Below are positions 35,970 to 43,049 of a DNA stretch of 64,000 nt, piece after piece. Position 1 is the first letter of the stretch, and each line of letters opens with the position of its first letter. The position numbers and the translations under genes are program-made. The notes under the pieces are model-generated. The model was not told the origin of the DNA. It saw only the letters and a program-made list of their open reading frames with translations, and did not search any database. This stretch comes from Parabacteroides goldsteinii (GTDB taxonomy: Bacteria; Bacteroidota; Bacteroidia; Bacteroidales; Tannerellaceae): assembly GCF_015550595.1 (NCBI RefSeq), contig NZ_JADNBB010000018.1, forward strand, positions 62,001-126,000. The letters are read 5' to 3'.

Positions 35970-36041
35970 TGAGCTAGCCAAAAATTAATTTCTGGCTAGC
36001 ATAAATTTAATTTCGAGCATGCTAAAAATTAAATTTAAGCA
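35970..36041. repeat. Tandem array 4: GCTAGC/GCATGC dyads, exact 22-bp period
   Basis: Six-base palindromes start at 35970 (GCTAGC), 35992 (GCTAGC), 36014 (GCATGC) and 36036 (GCATGC), each 22 bp apart, separated by AT-rich 16-bp spacers. Neighbouring units pair: GCTAGCCA with TGGCTAGC and GAGCATGCT with AGCATGCTC. It lies in the divergent gap 35810-36187, about 147 bp before the alpha/beta hydrolase ATG. Nothing else but likely promoters (TACCTTTG near 36132) is seen there. Confidence 0.88.
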
Positions 36042-36187
36042 TGCTCAAACAAATAAAAATACGGGAGGACAGAACTACTTAGTCGTATCGAAAAGATTAA
36101 AATATCAGCATCTCCGTTCTAATTGTTTGCCTACCTTTGTGTCCGGAACAATGACATACCGATCACGGTTATAAAAGTAAAACGATT

Positions 36188-37189
36188 ATGAGACGCAAAC
36201 TGTTTTTTACGACCTTACTTATTTCATTGGCTATCAGCATTTATGCACAATACGTACCCGATGTGCTGGGAGACGAATACCTGCGGCGTACGTTTCAGAT
36301 GCCCGACGATTATGAAGGGAAAGTGGTCTGCACATTGGTCAAAAAGCCCCGGCTGACGGATGTGAAACAGGCGGTATTATATATCCACGGTTATAACGAC
36401 TATTTCTTCCAAAAGCAGTTGGGAGACAGCGTGAATGCGCATGGTTACAACTTTTACGCGATGGATCTGAGGAAATACGGGCGCTCGATCCTACCCAACC
36501 AGAACCCATTTTTCTGCAAAAGCCTTACGGAATATTTCGCCGATATCGATACGGCACTGGCAACCATACGGTCGGAAGGGAACGACAAGATACTGCTGAT
36601 GGCGCATTCAACGGGTGGATTGATCACGCCGCTCTATCTGGATAGTAAAAAAGGGGACCTCCCGGTAGACGGACTGATACTGAACAGTCCTTTCCTTGAC
36701 TGGAACTTCGGTTGGTTTATGGAGAAGGTGGCTATTCCGGCCGTCGCATTTATCGGGCGGTTCTTTCCCAATCTAACCGTACAGGGTGAAGGCGACGCAT
36801 CGTACGCACATAGTCTCCTGAAACAATTCAAAGGGGAATGGGAATATGATACAAATTGGAAAATGATCAATGGACACCCCAAAAAAGCCGGTTGGATCAA
36901 GGCAATCCAGGAGGGACAAAAGAAGGTCAGAAAAGGATTGCAACTGGATTGCCCGGTACTGGTTATGTCGTCCGACAAATCGTTTCCGGAGACGAAAGAA
37001 TGGCATAAAGAATATCTGTCATCCGATATTGTACTCAATGTGCACGACATCCAAAAGTATGCTCCCAAACTAGGTGATTATGTGACCCGAGACACGATAC
37101 CGAACGGCATGCACGACTTGATCCTCTCCGAAAAACCATCGCGTGATTACACCTACCTGATGGTTTTCGACTGGATGGAAAAGAAGTAA
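36188..37189 (+). CDS. Secreted alpha/beta hydrolase (lysophospholipase/monoacylglycerol lipase-like)
   Basis: 333 residues with a signal peptide (cleavage after SIYA). Oxyanion region VLYIHGYNDYF, nucleophile elbow AHSTGG, acid region VMSSDKSFPE and catalytic His in PNGMHDLILS. The pattern is that of the serine aminopeptidase S33/lysophospholipase family. Periplasmic esterase activity is inferred; the substrate is unknown. The gene runs to within 6 bp of the convergent kinase-like gene and is preceded by dyad array 4. Confidence 0.85.
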   Translation: MRRKLFFTTLLISLAISIYAQYVPDVLGDEYLRRTFQMPDDYEGKVVCTLVKKPRLTDVKQAVLYIHGYNDYFFQKQLGDSVNAHGYNFYAMDLRKYGRSILPNQNPFFCKSLTEYFADIDTALATIRSEGNDKILLMAHSTGGLITPLYLDSKKGDLPVDGLILNSPFLDWNFGWFMEKVAIPAVAFIGRFFPNLTVQGEGDASYAHSLLKQFKGEWEYDTNWKMINGHPKKAGWIKAIQEGQKKVRKGLQLDCPVLVMSSDKSFPETKEWHKEYLSSDIVLNVHDIQKYAPKLGDYVTRDTIPNGMHDLILSEKPSRDYTYLMVFDWMEKK

Positions 37190-37195
37190 GTTCGT

Positions 37196-38581
37196 TTACT
37201 TTCTGCGGGGAGACGTCACATGCTGTTTCGTCAGATTATTCATATCTTCAAGAATATACCGGTTGACATAGCTAAAGCTAAACCGGAAAAAGTAGTCCCG
37301 TAACGTTCCGATATTGGCCGGATTGATCAGGCTATGCAGGTGGTTCAATGTAATGAAAAAGTAACCTTCGCGGGGCAACCGGTTATAAAACTCGATCTTT
37401 GTATGGTCGAGGGCAATTATATCGCCATCGCTCTCGGCAAATCCGTTCATTGCCTCTTCCCAGGTTATCAGTGTGCGATCCTCGTAGACAGCCCAACGAT
37501 AGACATCTTTGCCGTTAACCTTTTCAGGGGATGTATTGGAATGATGCACAAGGATATAGTCATTACGCATATCGGTATCGCTATGTATCCAGATATCGAG
37601 GATACGGAGTTGGGCCGAATTGTCGAACTTGATATAACCGTTCTTGCATAGCTGTGGAGAAAATATATTCCGCTCGACATCTGTAAAATAGACAAGGTTA
37701 CTTCCAAAGAATTCCTTTCTTTCGACGAATTCGGAAAACAGTTTGTTTATCTTCTTCTGGTCCGAGCAGTGTACAAACTCGGGCAGTTCTTTCGGAAAGT
37801 TCTTACGACATATCAGACTGAACTCTTTCAACAGATCGTTCGGATCGCGTTCCTTCTGGATCTCGACGAATGCCAGCATCTCGTCCACCGTATGAAAACG
37901 CAGACCGGAGTCTCGTGTCAGACAACGTTCTACTATACGATCATAGAATTTCAAAGCAGGAAAAACCTTACTGATAGTTACATCGCTATTCGTATTACCA
38001 AAAGCATACCATCGCAGGATTTCTCCTATGGCGGTTATATCTGAATAGTCCGGATCTGTATTCTCTGCCATCGCAATATCTGTCAGCACAAAATCATTAT
38101 GATCGTCAACCAGTATATTACGCGGGGTGATGGCACCGTGTATAATCCCCATACTATGCAGGAACTGAACGGTATTAGTAAGGAAATGGAATAACTTAAG
38201 AAAAGAATCCACAGAAAGGATGCTCCTGTATTCTTCCAGTGAACATCTGTACAGTTTCATTATCAACACAGGGATTTCCTGTCCCTGCACGGTTATCATA
38301 TCAAAGTCTGCATATTGAACAATATTATTCCTCGTTTCAAGCAACGATATTACCAGGTATTTAGCTTTAAGTTTACTTAACCATTTTTCTTTTCCTGCAT
38401 CGTCCCCATTATATAGAAAAAACTTCAGGGCAACATCGTTCCCATTCATTCGGCCCTTGAAGACTATGCCAGCTTCATTTCTGCCCAAAGGCTTGGAGTC
38501 AAGCTGACACTCCCCCAAAGATAATGAAATTCTATGCTTTTCGCTTTCTAGAAATTCCAAAAATAACTGTTTACCATTCAT
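37196..38581 (-). CDS. Degenerate serine/threonine protein kinase-like protein (probable pseudokinase)
   Basis: 461 residues. Residues 30-235 carry a kinase fold: a glycine-loop remnant LGRNEAGIVFKG (32-43), ATP-binding Lys53 (VALKFF), and TDIA with Asp168 in place of DFG. The catalytic loop reads HGAITPRN (148-155) instead of HRDxKxxN, so the catalytic Asp is Ala150 and the Lys is Thr152, while Asn155 stays. Residues 240-461 are an unrecognised domain rich in aromatic and charged residues. It could be a nucleotide sensor or scaffold. It is an isolated gene flanked by convergent and divergent neighbours. Not an operon. Confidence 0.8.
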   Translation of the reverse strand: MNGKQLFLEFLESEKHRISLSLGECQLDSKPLGRNEAGIVFKGRMNGNDVALKFFLYNGDDAGKEKWLSKLKAKYLVISLLETRNNIVQYADFDMITVQGQEIPVLIMKLYRCSLEEYRSILSVDSFLKLFHFLTNTVQFLHSMGIIHGAITPRNILVDDHNDFVLTDIAMAENTDPDYSDITAIGEILRWYAFGNTNSDVTISKVFPALKFYDRIVERCLTRDSGLRFHTVDEMLAFVEIQKERDPNDLLKEFSLICRKNFPKELPEFVHCSDQKKINKLFSEFVERKEFFGSNLVYFTDVERNIFSPQLCKNGYIKFDNSAQLRILDIWIHSDTDMRNDYILVHHSNTSPEKVNGKDVYRWAVYEDRTLITWEEAMNGFAESDGDIIALDHTKIEFYNRLPREGYFFITLNHLHSLINPANIGTLRDYFFRFSFSYVNRYILEDMNNLTKQHVTSPRRK

Positions 38582-38721
38582 ATTAAACGTTGTAAATCAA
38601 GGAACGGAAGCAAAGATACAATTATATTTGTATTTTTATAATGCTTAAGCTTCTTTTTTAAATCTCCCGACTGATAGATTATTTTAATCATTACCTTTGT
38701 TGCAGACAAAAAGTATATTGA

Positions 38722-40209
38722 ATGAAAGCCTTACATATTATAATAGCAGGAACTATTTTACTCGGTATATCCAATTATAGTTATTCCCAGACAACCGACA
38801 TTCCAGAAGCGACAATTTACAAAACAGAATTGTTCGGTTCGGCTGCAACTGGCTCCAACACACCATTCTGGATGGTAAGCAACCGTTATGGGATCGTTCC
38901 CCTGGATGCAGGTAACGGTTTATTGAATGCGGGAGTATTCCACAACCAACATTTCGGCAAAGGCTTTCGCTGGGGAGCCGGACTCGATATTGTTGCTGCC
39001 GTACCCCGCCATCGTAATGTATTCATCCAGCAGGCTTATGCGGAAATAGGATACAAAAGTCTATTGCTTAGCTTTGGTAGTAAAGAAAGATATAACTCCC
39101 TATGGGACCGGAATCTGAGTTCCGGTGATATGGTCCATTCTACAAATGCACGGCCTATCCCGGAAGTTAATTTAAGCATGCCGGAATTTACATTAGTGCC
39201 TTTAACTAAAGGTTGGTTGCAGATAAAAGGAGATTTTGCGGTTGGTAGATCATTCGATACCGATTACCTGGAAGATTTCGTTAACACCAAACAAGTCTAT
39301 ATAAAGAATGTCTTATGGCATCATAAATCGTTATTCCTCCGTATCAAGGATACAGAAAATGATTTTCCTTTATCCTTAACTCTCGGTGCCCAGCATTTTG
39401 CCCAATGGGGAGGGACTTCCACTAATCCGAAGATCGGAAAACAGCCTCAATCATTCAAAGACATGATTCGGGTAATCTGTGGACAAAAAGGAGGTAGCGA
39501 TGCTACGGAATCCGACCAGATCAATGTATTAGGAAGTCATTACGGTTCTTACGATTTCAAATTAAGTTATACAGAGAAAGACTGGGCGGCTCACGTCTAT
39601 TATCAACATTATTTTAATGATAAGTCCGGCATGGAGTTTGCCAATAAAACAGACGGTCTGTGGGGAGTGCAATTTGATTTGCCTTTCCTTCCCTGGCTAA
39701 ACAAAGTGGTTGCCGAATATCTCGTAACAATGAACCAAAGCGGTCCCATACACTTTATCATATTCGACCGGGACAAATGGCAAGGCGGACGTGGAGGAGG
39801 AAACGACGATTATTACAACAACGGGGAATATACAACCGGATTCTCTTACTTCAACCGGGGAATAGGTTCTCCGCTAATTCCTGCTCCCGAATATAATTCA
39901 AACGGTTCCCTGGGTTTCAAAAACAACCGTGTTAAAAGCTGGCATTTCGCTGCGGAAGGGGATATTAATACACAACTCTCCTACCGTATCCTGTTCACGA
40001 CGATGAATGGTTGGGGAACTTCATATTTCCCGTTCCTGAATAAAAAATTCGGAACATCCAGCCTGGTCGATATCAATTATACCCATCCTAAACTGCAAGG
40101 ATGGAAGTTTTCCGGATCAGTAGCAGCAGACACGGGAACCATGTTAGGGAAAAGTGTAGGCTTTAGCTTAGGCGTAACAAAAACGGGTATTCTGAAAGCC
40201 TGGAAATAA
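38722..40209 (+). CDS. Capsule assembly Wzi family outer-membrane protein
   Basis: 495 residues with a signal peptide (cleavage near NYSYSQ). The rest is rich in alternating beta strands, as in the 18-stranded Wzi barrel: early GSNTPFWMVSNRYG, WLQIKGDFAVGR, LTLGAQHFAQWGG, then GWGTSYFPF and the terminal strand. Enterobacterial Wzi holds capsule on the outer membrane; Bacteroidales have several divergent homologues. No capsule cluster is nearby. It starts 13 bp after the end of a likely TACCTTTG promoter region (38692-38699) and converges on the acyltransferase gene with a 3-bp gap. Confidence 0.8.
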   Translation: MKALHIIIAGTILLGISNYSYSQTTDIPEATIYKTELFGSAATGSNTPFWMVSNRYGIVPLDAGNGLLNAGVFHNQHFGKGFRWGAGLDIVAAVPRHRNVFIQQAYAEIGYKSLLLSFGSKERYNSLWDRNLSSGDMVHSTNARPIPEVNLSMPEFTLVPLTKGWLQIKGDFAVGRSFDTDYLEDFVNTKQVYIKNVLWHHKSLFLRIKDTENDFPLSLTLGAQHFAQWGGTSTNPKIGKQPQSFKDMIRVICGQKGGSDATESDQINVLGSHYGSYDFKLSYTEKDWAAHVYYQHYFNDKSGMEFANKTDGLWGVQFDLPFLPWLNKVVAEYLVTMNQSGPIHFIIFDRDKWQGGRGGGNDDYYNNGEYTTGFSYFNRGIGSPLIPAPEYNSNGSLGFKNNRVKSWHFAAEGDINTQLSYRILFTTMNGWGTSYFPFLNKKFGTSSLVDINYTHPKLQGWKFSGSVAADTGTMLGKSVGFSLGVTKTGILKAWK

Positions 40210-40212
40210 ACG

Positions 40213-40950
40213 CTACTTATATTTATCCCATAAAGCAGAAGCGATTATCTCTTGTGTATGATCGGCAAATTGTTGCATTCCTTTATGAGATGTATCCATG
40301 TCACTCGTCGATATAGCGGGGTGAATGATCATTTCCATCTTATGCCTGTGCACATTCAATGACCCGATAGGCAACACATCAAAAGGTCCGTTCAACGTAA
40401 TTGGAATAACCGACAAATGCTGGTCGAGAGCCATTTGGTAAGCTCCCTTTTTGAAACGGATCATCTTTCCGGTATATGTACGAGAACCTTCGGGAAAGAC
40501 AACCACAGAAGCACCGTTCCTGAGACAACGTTCAGCTTCCCTCACACTACGGGCCGCAGCCTTGGAAGTCGAATTATCTACAAAGATAAAACCGGCAGCC
40601 CGACAGGCAGCTCCTACAAAAGGAATCTTTCCTATACCTGCCTTCATAACCCACTTGATAGGGACACCGAGGAAACCATATATCAAAAAGATATCGAACG
40701 CACCCTGATGATTTGAAACGAATACATAAGATTGCTTACGGTCAATATTCTCCCGCCCTTTTACTTTTACCGGACAAAGGGCCAGGTAACAGGTTAGTCT
40801 CGACCAAATCATACCCGGATAGTAGGCAAATATCTTCTCACCCCCCAAAAGGCAACCTATAATAACAGTCAAGGCCGTAAGTATAGTCAGCACCACAAAT
40901 ACAGGTACAAAAATCAGCCATAAATAAACCAAGTAAAGTATTCGTATCAT
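40213..40950 (-). CDS. plsC: 1-acyl-sn-glycerol-3-phosphate acyltransferase
   Basis: The frame is open to 41145, but the ATG at 40950 (MIRILYLVYLWLIFVPVF) is preferred: a TATATTTG promoter element lies at 40971-40978, and the longer start would overlap the promoter of the small gene on the other strand. 245 residues. An N-terminal membrane helix is followed by SNHQGAFDIFLIYG (acyltransferase HxxxxD motif) and FPEGSRTYTG (substrate binding). It makes phosphatidic acid from lysophosphatidate at the inner membrane. Confidence 0.9.
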   Translation of the reverse strand: MIRILYLVYLWLIFVPVFVVLTILTALTVIIGCLLGGEKIFAYYPGMIWSRLTCYLALCPVKVKGRENIDRKQSYVFVSNHQGAFDIFLIYGFLGVPIKWVMKAGIGKIPFVGAACRAAGFIFVDNSTSKAAARSVREAERCLRNGASVVVFPEGSRTYTGKMIRFKKGAYQMALDQHLSVIPITLNGPFDVLPIGSLNVHRHKMEMIIHPAISTSDMDTSHKGMQQFADHTQEIIASALWDKYK

Positions 40951-41089
40951 ATATAACTGTGTTGATACTACAAATATAGAAGCTAAATTTGTAGGATTCA
41001 TTATTTTTATTCTAAAATATTTTTGCAATCGGGTTATTATTACTTTATTTGCGGTAGAAAAGGAAATAATTATAAAAACATCTATAACC

Positions 41090-41260
41090 ATGAACGAATT
41101 AGTCAAATATCTTGGGGTAATCGTACTCCTGATCGGTGTAATCATTCTTGCAGTACCGGCTATTAGCGGAGGTATAACAAATACTATCCTTCTGACAGGT
41201 CTAGGAGTTATTATTTTAGGTTACATCGGCCATATTGTTATCAACAAGAAGATGGAGTAA
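41090..41260 (+). CDS. Small two-helix membrane protein (56 residues)
   Basis: From ATG 41090 to TAA 41260: MNELVKYLGVIVLLIGVIIL, a short turn with AISGGITN, a second hydrophobic helix (ILLTGLGVIILGYIGHIV) and a Lys-rich end. A promoter-like TTTG (41022-41025) and TTTATTTG (41044-41051) precede it, and a hairpin follows at 41289. Such small hydrophobic proteins are common in Bacteroidales with no known role. Codon use is normal. Confidence 0.75.
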   Translation: MNELVKYLGVIVLLIGVIILAVPAISGGITNTILLTGLGVIILGYIGHIVINKKME

Positions 41261-41288
41261 GACAACGCAAGTTTAAAAAATTAAAAAA

Positions 41289-41315
41289 GGATTGTTCCCT
41301 GATTGGAAACAATCC
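41289..41315. terminator. Bidirectional terminator between the small membrane protein and DUF3467 genes
   Basis: GGATTGTTCC pairs with GGAAACAATCC with one bulged base, flanked by A-rich and T-rich runs on the two sides. It sits between convergent genes. Confidence 0.85.
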
Positions 41316-41346
41316 TTTTTTGTTATCGGTAAAAGGTTGAAATATC

Positions 41347-41664
41347 TTATGCTTCTCCCTGAACCCCACCCATAGGAGGAATAAAGTCTTCAAAATTAGC
41401 AGTCTTGTTTCCCCCCTTCAACTGTTCTTCATATTTTGCCAGATTATCCTGCAAAGCAAAAAATAAACGTTTTGCATTATCCGGTGTCAGGATCACGCGG
41501 CTCTTCACCTGTGCCTTAGGTACACCGGGAACAACACGGATAAAGTCCAGTATAAACTCGGATGTTGAATGTGAAATAATAGCCAGATTAGCATAAGTAC
41601 CTTGTGCCATTTCTTCAGACAGCTCTACCTGTATCTCATTAGATTGCTTGTTATCGTTTTCCAT
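41347..41664 (-). CDS. DUF3467 domain protein
   Basis: 105 residues, almost all one DUF3467 domain: EEMAQGTYANLAIISHSTSE, then FILDFIRVVPGVPKAQVKSR and a TPDNAKRLFFALQ helix. Function is unknown. In many Bacteroidales this gene lies right after rpoC; here a nuclease-like gene and about 390 bp separate them. A TATATTTG element on the minus strand near 41699-41706 is a likely promoter. Confidence 0.88.
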   Translation of the reverse strand: MENDNKQSNEIQVELSEEMAQGTYANLAIISHSTSEFILDFIRVVPGVPKAQVKSRVILTPDNAKRLFFALQDNLAKYEEQLKGGNKTANFEDFIPPMGGVQGEA

Positions 41665-41746
41665 TTCTTTTATGTTTTATGTTTAACAAATCGGGCACAA
41701 ATATACAGATATAAGAGGGTTTCATGAAATATATTGCAAATAAAAA

Positions 41747-41902
41747 GAGCCACCTTCACAGGCGGCTCTTTTCCAGTTGTGTTTTTAATTCTCAATTCTT
41801 TAGACCAATGTAAAAAAAAAAAATACCTTATTGTGTTTAATATTTATTATCCTGACTTTTAGGCTAAGGTTTTCTGTTCAGATGCATATTAATACATTTT
41901 GA
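41747..41902 (-). ncRNA. Candidate small RNA (promoter and terminator, no ORF)
   Basis: In the 390-bp gap between the endonuclease and DUF3467 genes the minus strand has TTGG (41936-41939), exactly 19 bp, then TATCTTTG (41909-41916), and, about 135 bases downstream of the expected start, a clean terminator (GAGCCGCC/GGTGGCTC stem at 41747-41768 followed by TTTTTA). No ORF of any length with a start fits between them. It could also be the leader of a gene not recognised. I see no match to RNA families that I know. Confidence 0.45.
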
Positions 41903-42001
41903 ACAATGCAAAGATACAAACTGTACAAAAAAACTCCAAGCACAAAGAACTCATTAACTAATATTACTTCAATAATTAACAAAATAAAACACATATAAAA
42001 A

Positions 42002-42044
42002 CTGTTGTAAATGTGATTATTATAAAGACATGCATTTACAACAG
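42002..42044 (-). terminator. Terminator of the endonuclease/exonuclease/phosphatase-family gene
   Basis: Twelve-base perfect arms CTGTTGTAAATG/CATTTACAACAG around a 19-base loop, followed on the minus strand by TTTTTAT, 11 bp after the stop codon. Confidence 0.75.
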
Positions 42045-42054
42045 TTCATCTTTT

Positions 42055-42918
42055 CTATTGAATGATCAAAGTAGCCATAGCCGGACAGTGATCCGAAGGA
42101 TAAAGATTATTTAATGTATCGGTAAGAACACCGTTACGCAATACCTTAATGTCTCCTTTTACAAAAATATAATCGATCCATTCTCTTTTTTCATTCGGTA
42201 TACGCCCATAATCATGGAATGTCCACTCCGGACCATATTTCAAAGAAGCGATTTCACGTGAATGTGTGATATGACGAGGATCATTTTTATCTGTCAACAC
42301 CTTAATCGGATCATCGTCCGGTGTTGCATTGAAATCACCTGTAACGATTACCGGAAGTCCTTTAGCCAATTTATGGGCTTCATCTAAAACTAAGGAAGCT
42401 CCCTCATGACGTGCAACCTTCCCCATATGATCCAAATGGGTATTCAAGAAGAAAAATTTCTTTCCGGATTCCTTATCCTTGAAGATTCCCCAAGTAGCAA
42501 CACGCTCACAGGCTGCATCCCAGCCTTTCTTGCCCACAGCATTGATATCTTCCGCCAACCAGAAATTACCACTATCTTCCAGAACAAAACGATCCTTTTT
42601 GTAAAATATCGCAGCATATTCTCCTTTAGTCTTACCGTCTTCACGGCCAACACCAATATAAGCATATTCCGGCAAACGCGTCAGAAGGTCATTCAACTGA
42701 TGATTCAGCACCTCCTGGGCACCAAAAAGATCAACACTATGGAATTTAACCAGATCGGCAGCCAGATCTTTACGATTACTCCATTGGTTAGCCCCGTCTT
42801 CTTTTGTATCCATACGTATATTAAAAGTCATTACATTTAAAGGGGCATCCGGTTGTTTGGCGGATAAAAAACTCACCGATAATAAAAGTGACAAAAAGCT
42901 TAACAGAATCTTTTTCAT
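42055..42918 (-). CDS. Secreted endonuclease/exonuclease/phosphatase-family hydrolase
   Basis: 287 residues with a signal peptide (cleavage near SFLSA). The fold's metal and catalytic motifs are all there: TFNIRMDT, GAQEVL (Glu ligand), NTHLDHMG, GDFNATPDD and SDHCPAM (His). Family members include DNases, phosphatases and sphingomyelinases. The signal peptide and motif context favour a periplasmic phosphodiesterase. It interrupts the expected rpoC-DUF3467 neighbourhood. Confidence 0.85.
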   Translation of the reverse strand: MKKILLSFLSLLLSVSFLSAKQPDAPLNVMTFNIRMDTKEDGANQWSNRKDLAADLVKFHSVDLFGAQEVLNHQLNDLLTRLPEYAYIGVGREDGKTKGEYAAIFYKKDRFVLEDSGNFWLAEDINAVGKKGWDAACERVATWGIFKDKESGKKFFFLNTHLDHMGKVARHEGASLVLDEAHKLAKGLPVIVTGDFNATPDDDPIKVLTDKNDPRHITHSREIASLKYGPEWTFHDYGRIPNEKREWIDYIFVKGDIKVLRNGVLTDTLNNLYPSDHCPAMATLIIQ

Positions 42919-43000
42919 GATACTTGGTATATTTAATTATAAAGTCTATCTACAAAAGTAAAGGTTATGCCTTGATTAACCAAATTAGCTAAAACAAAAA

Positions 43001-43026
43001 GGCTTCCGAATTGATTTTCGGAAGCC
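43001..43026 (-). terminator. rpoC terminator
   Basis: GGCTTCCGAA/TTCGGAAGCC with a 6-base loop, followed by TTTTTGTTTT on the minus strand; A-rich sequence on the other side. It ends 24 bp from the rpoC stop. Confidence 0.93.
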
Positions 43027-43049
43027 TTTTTTATTGTGTGAGAAGTATA

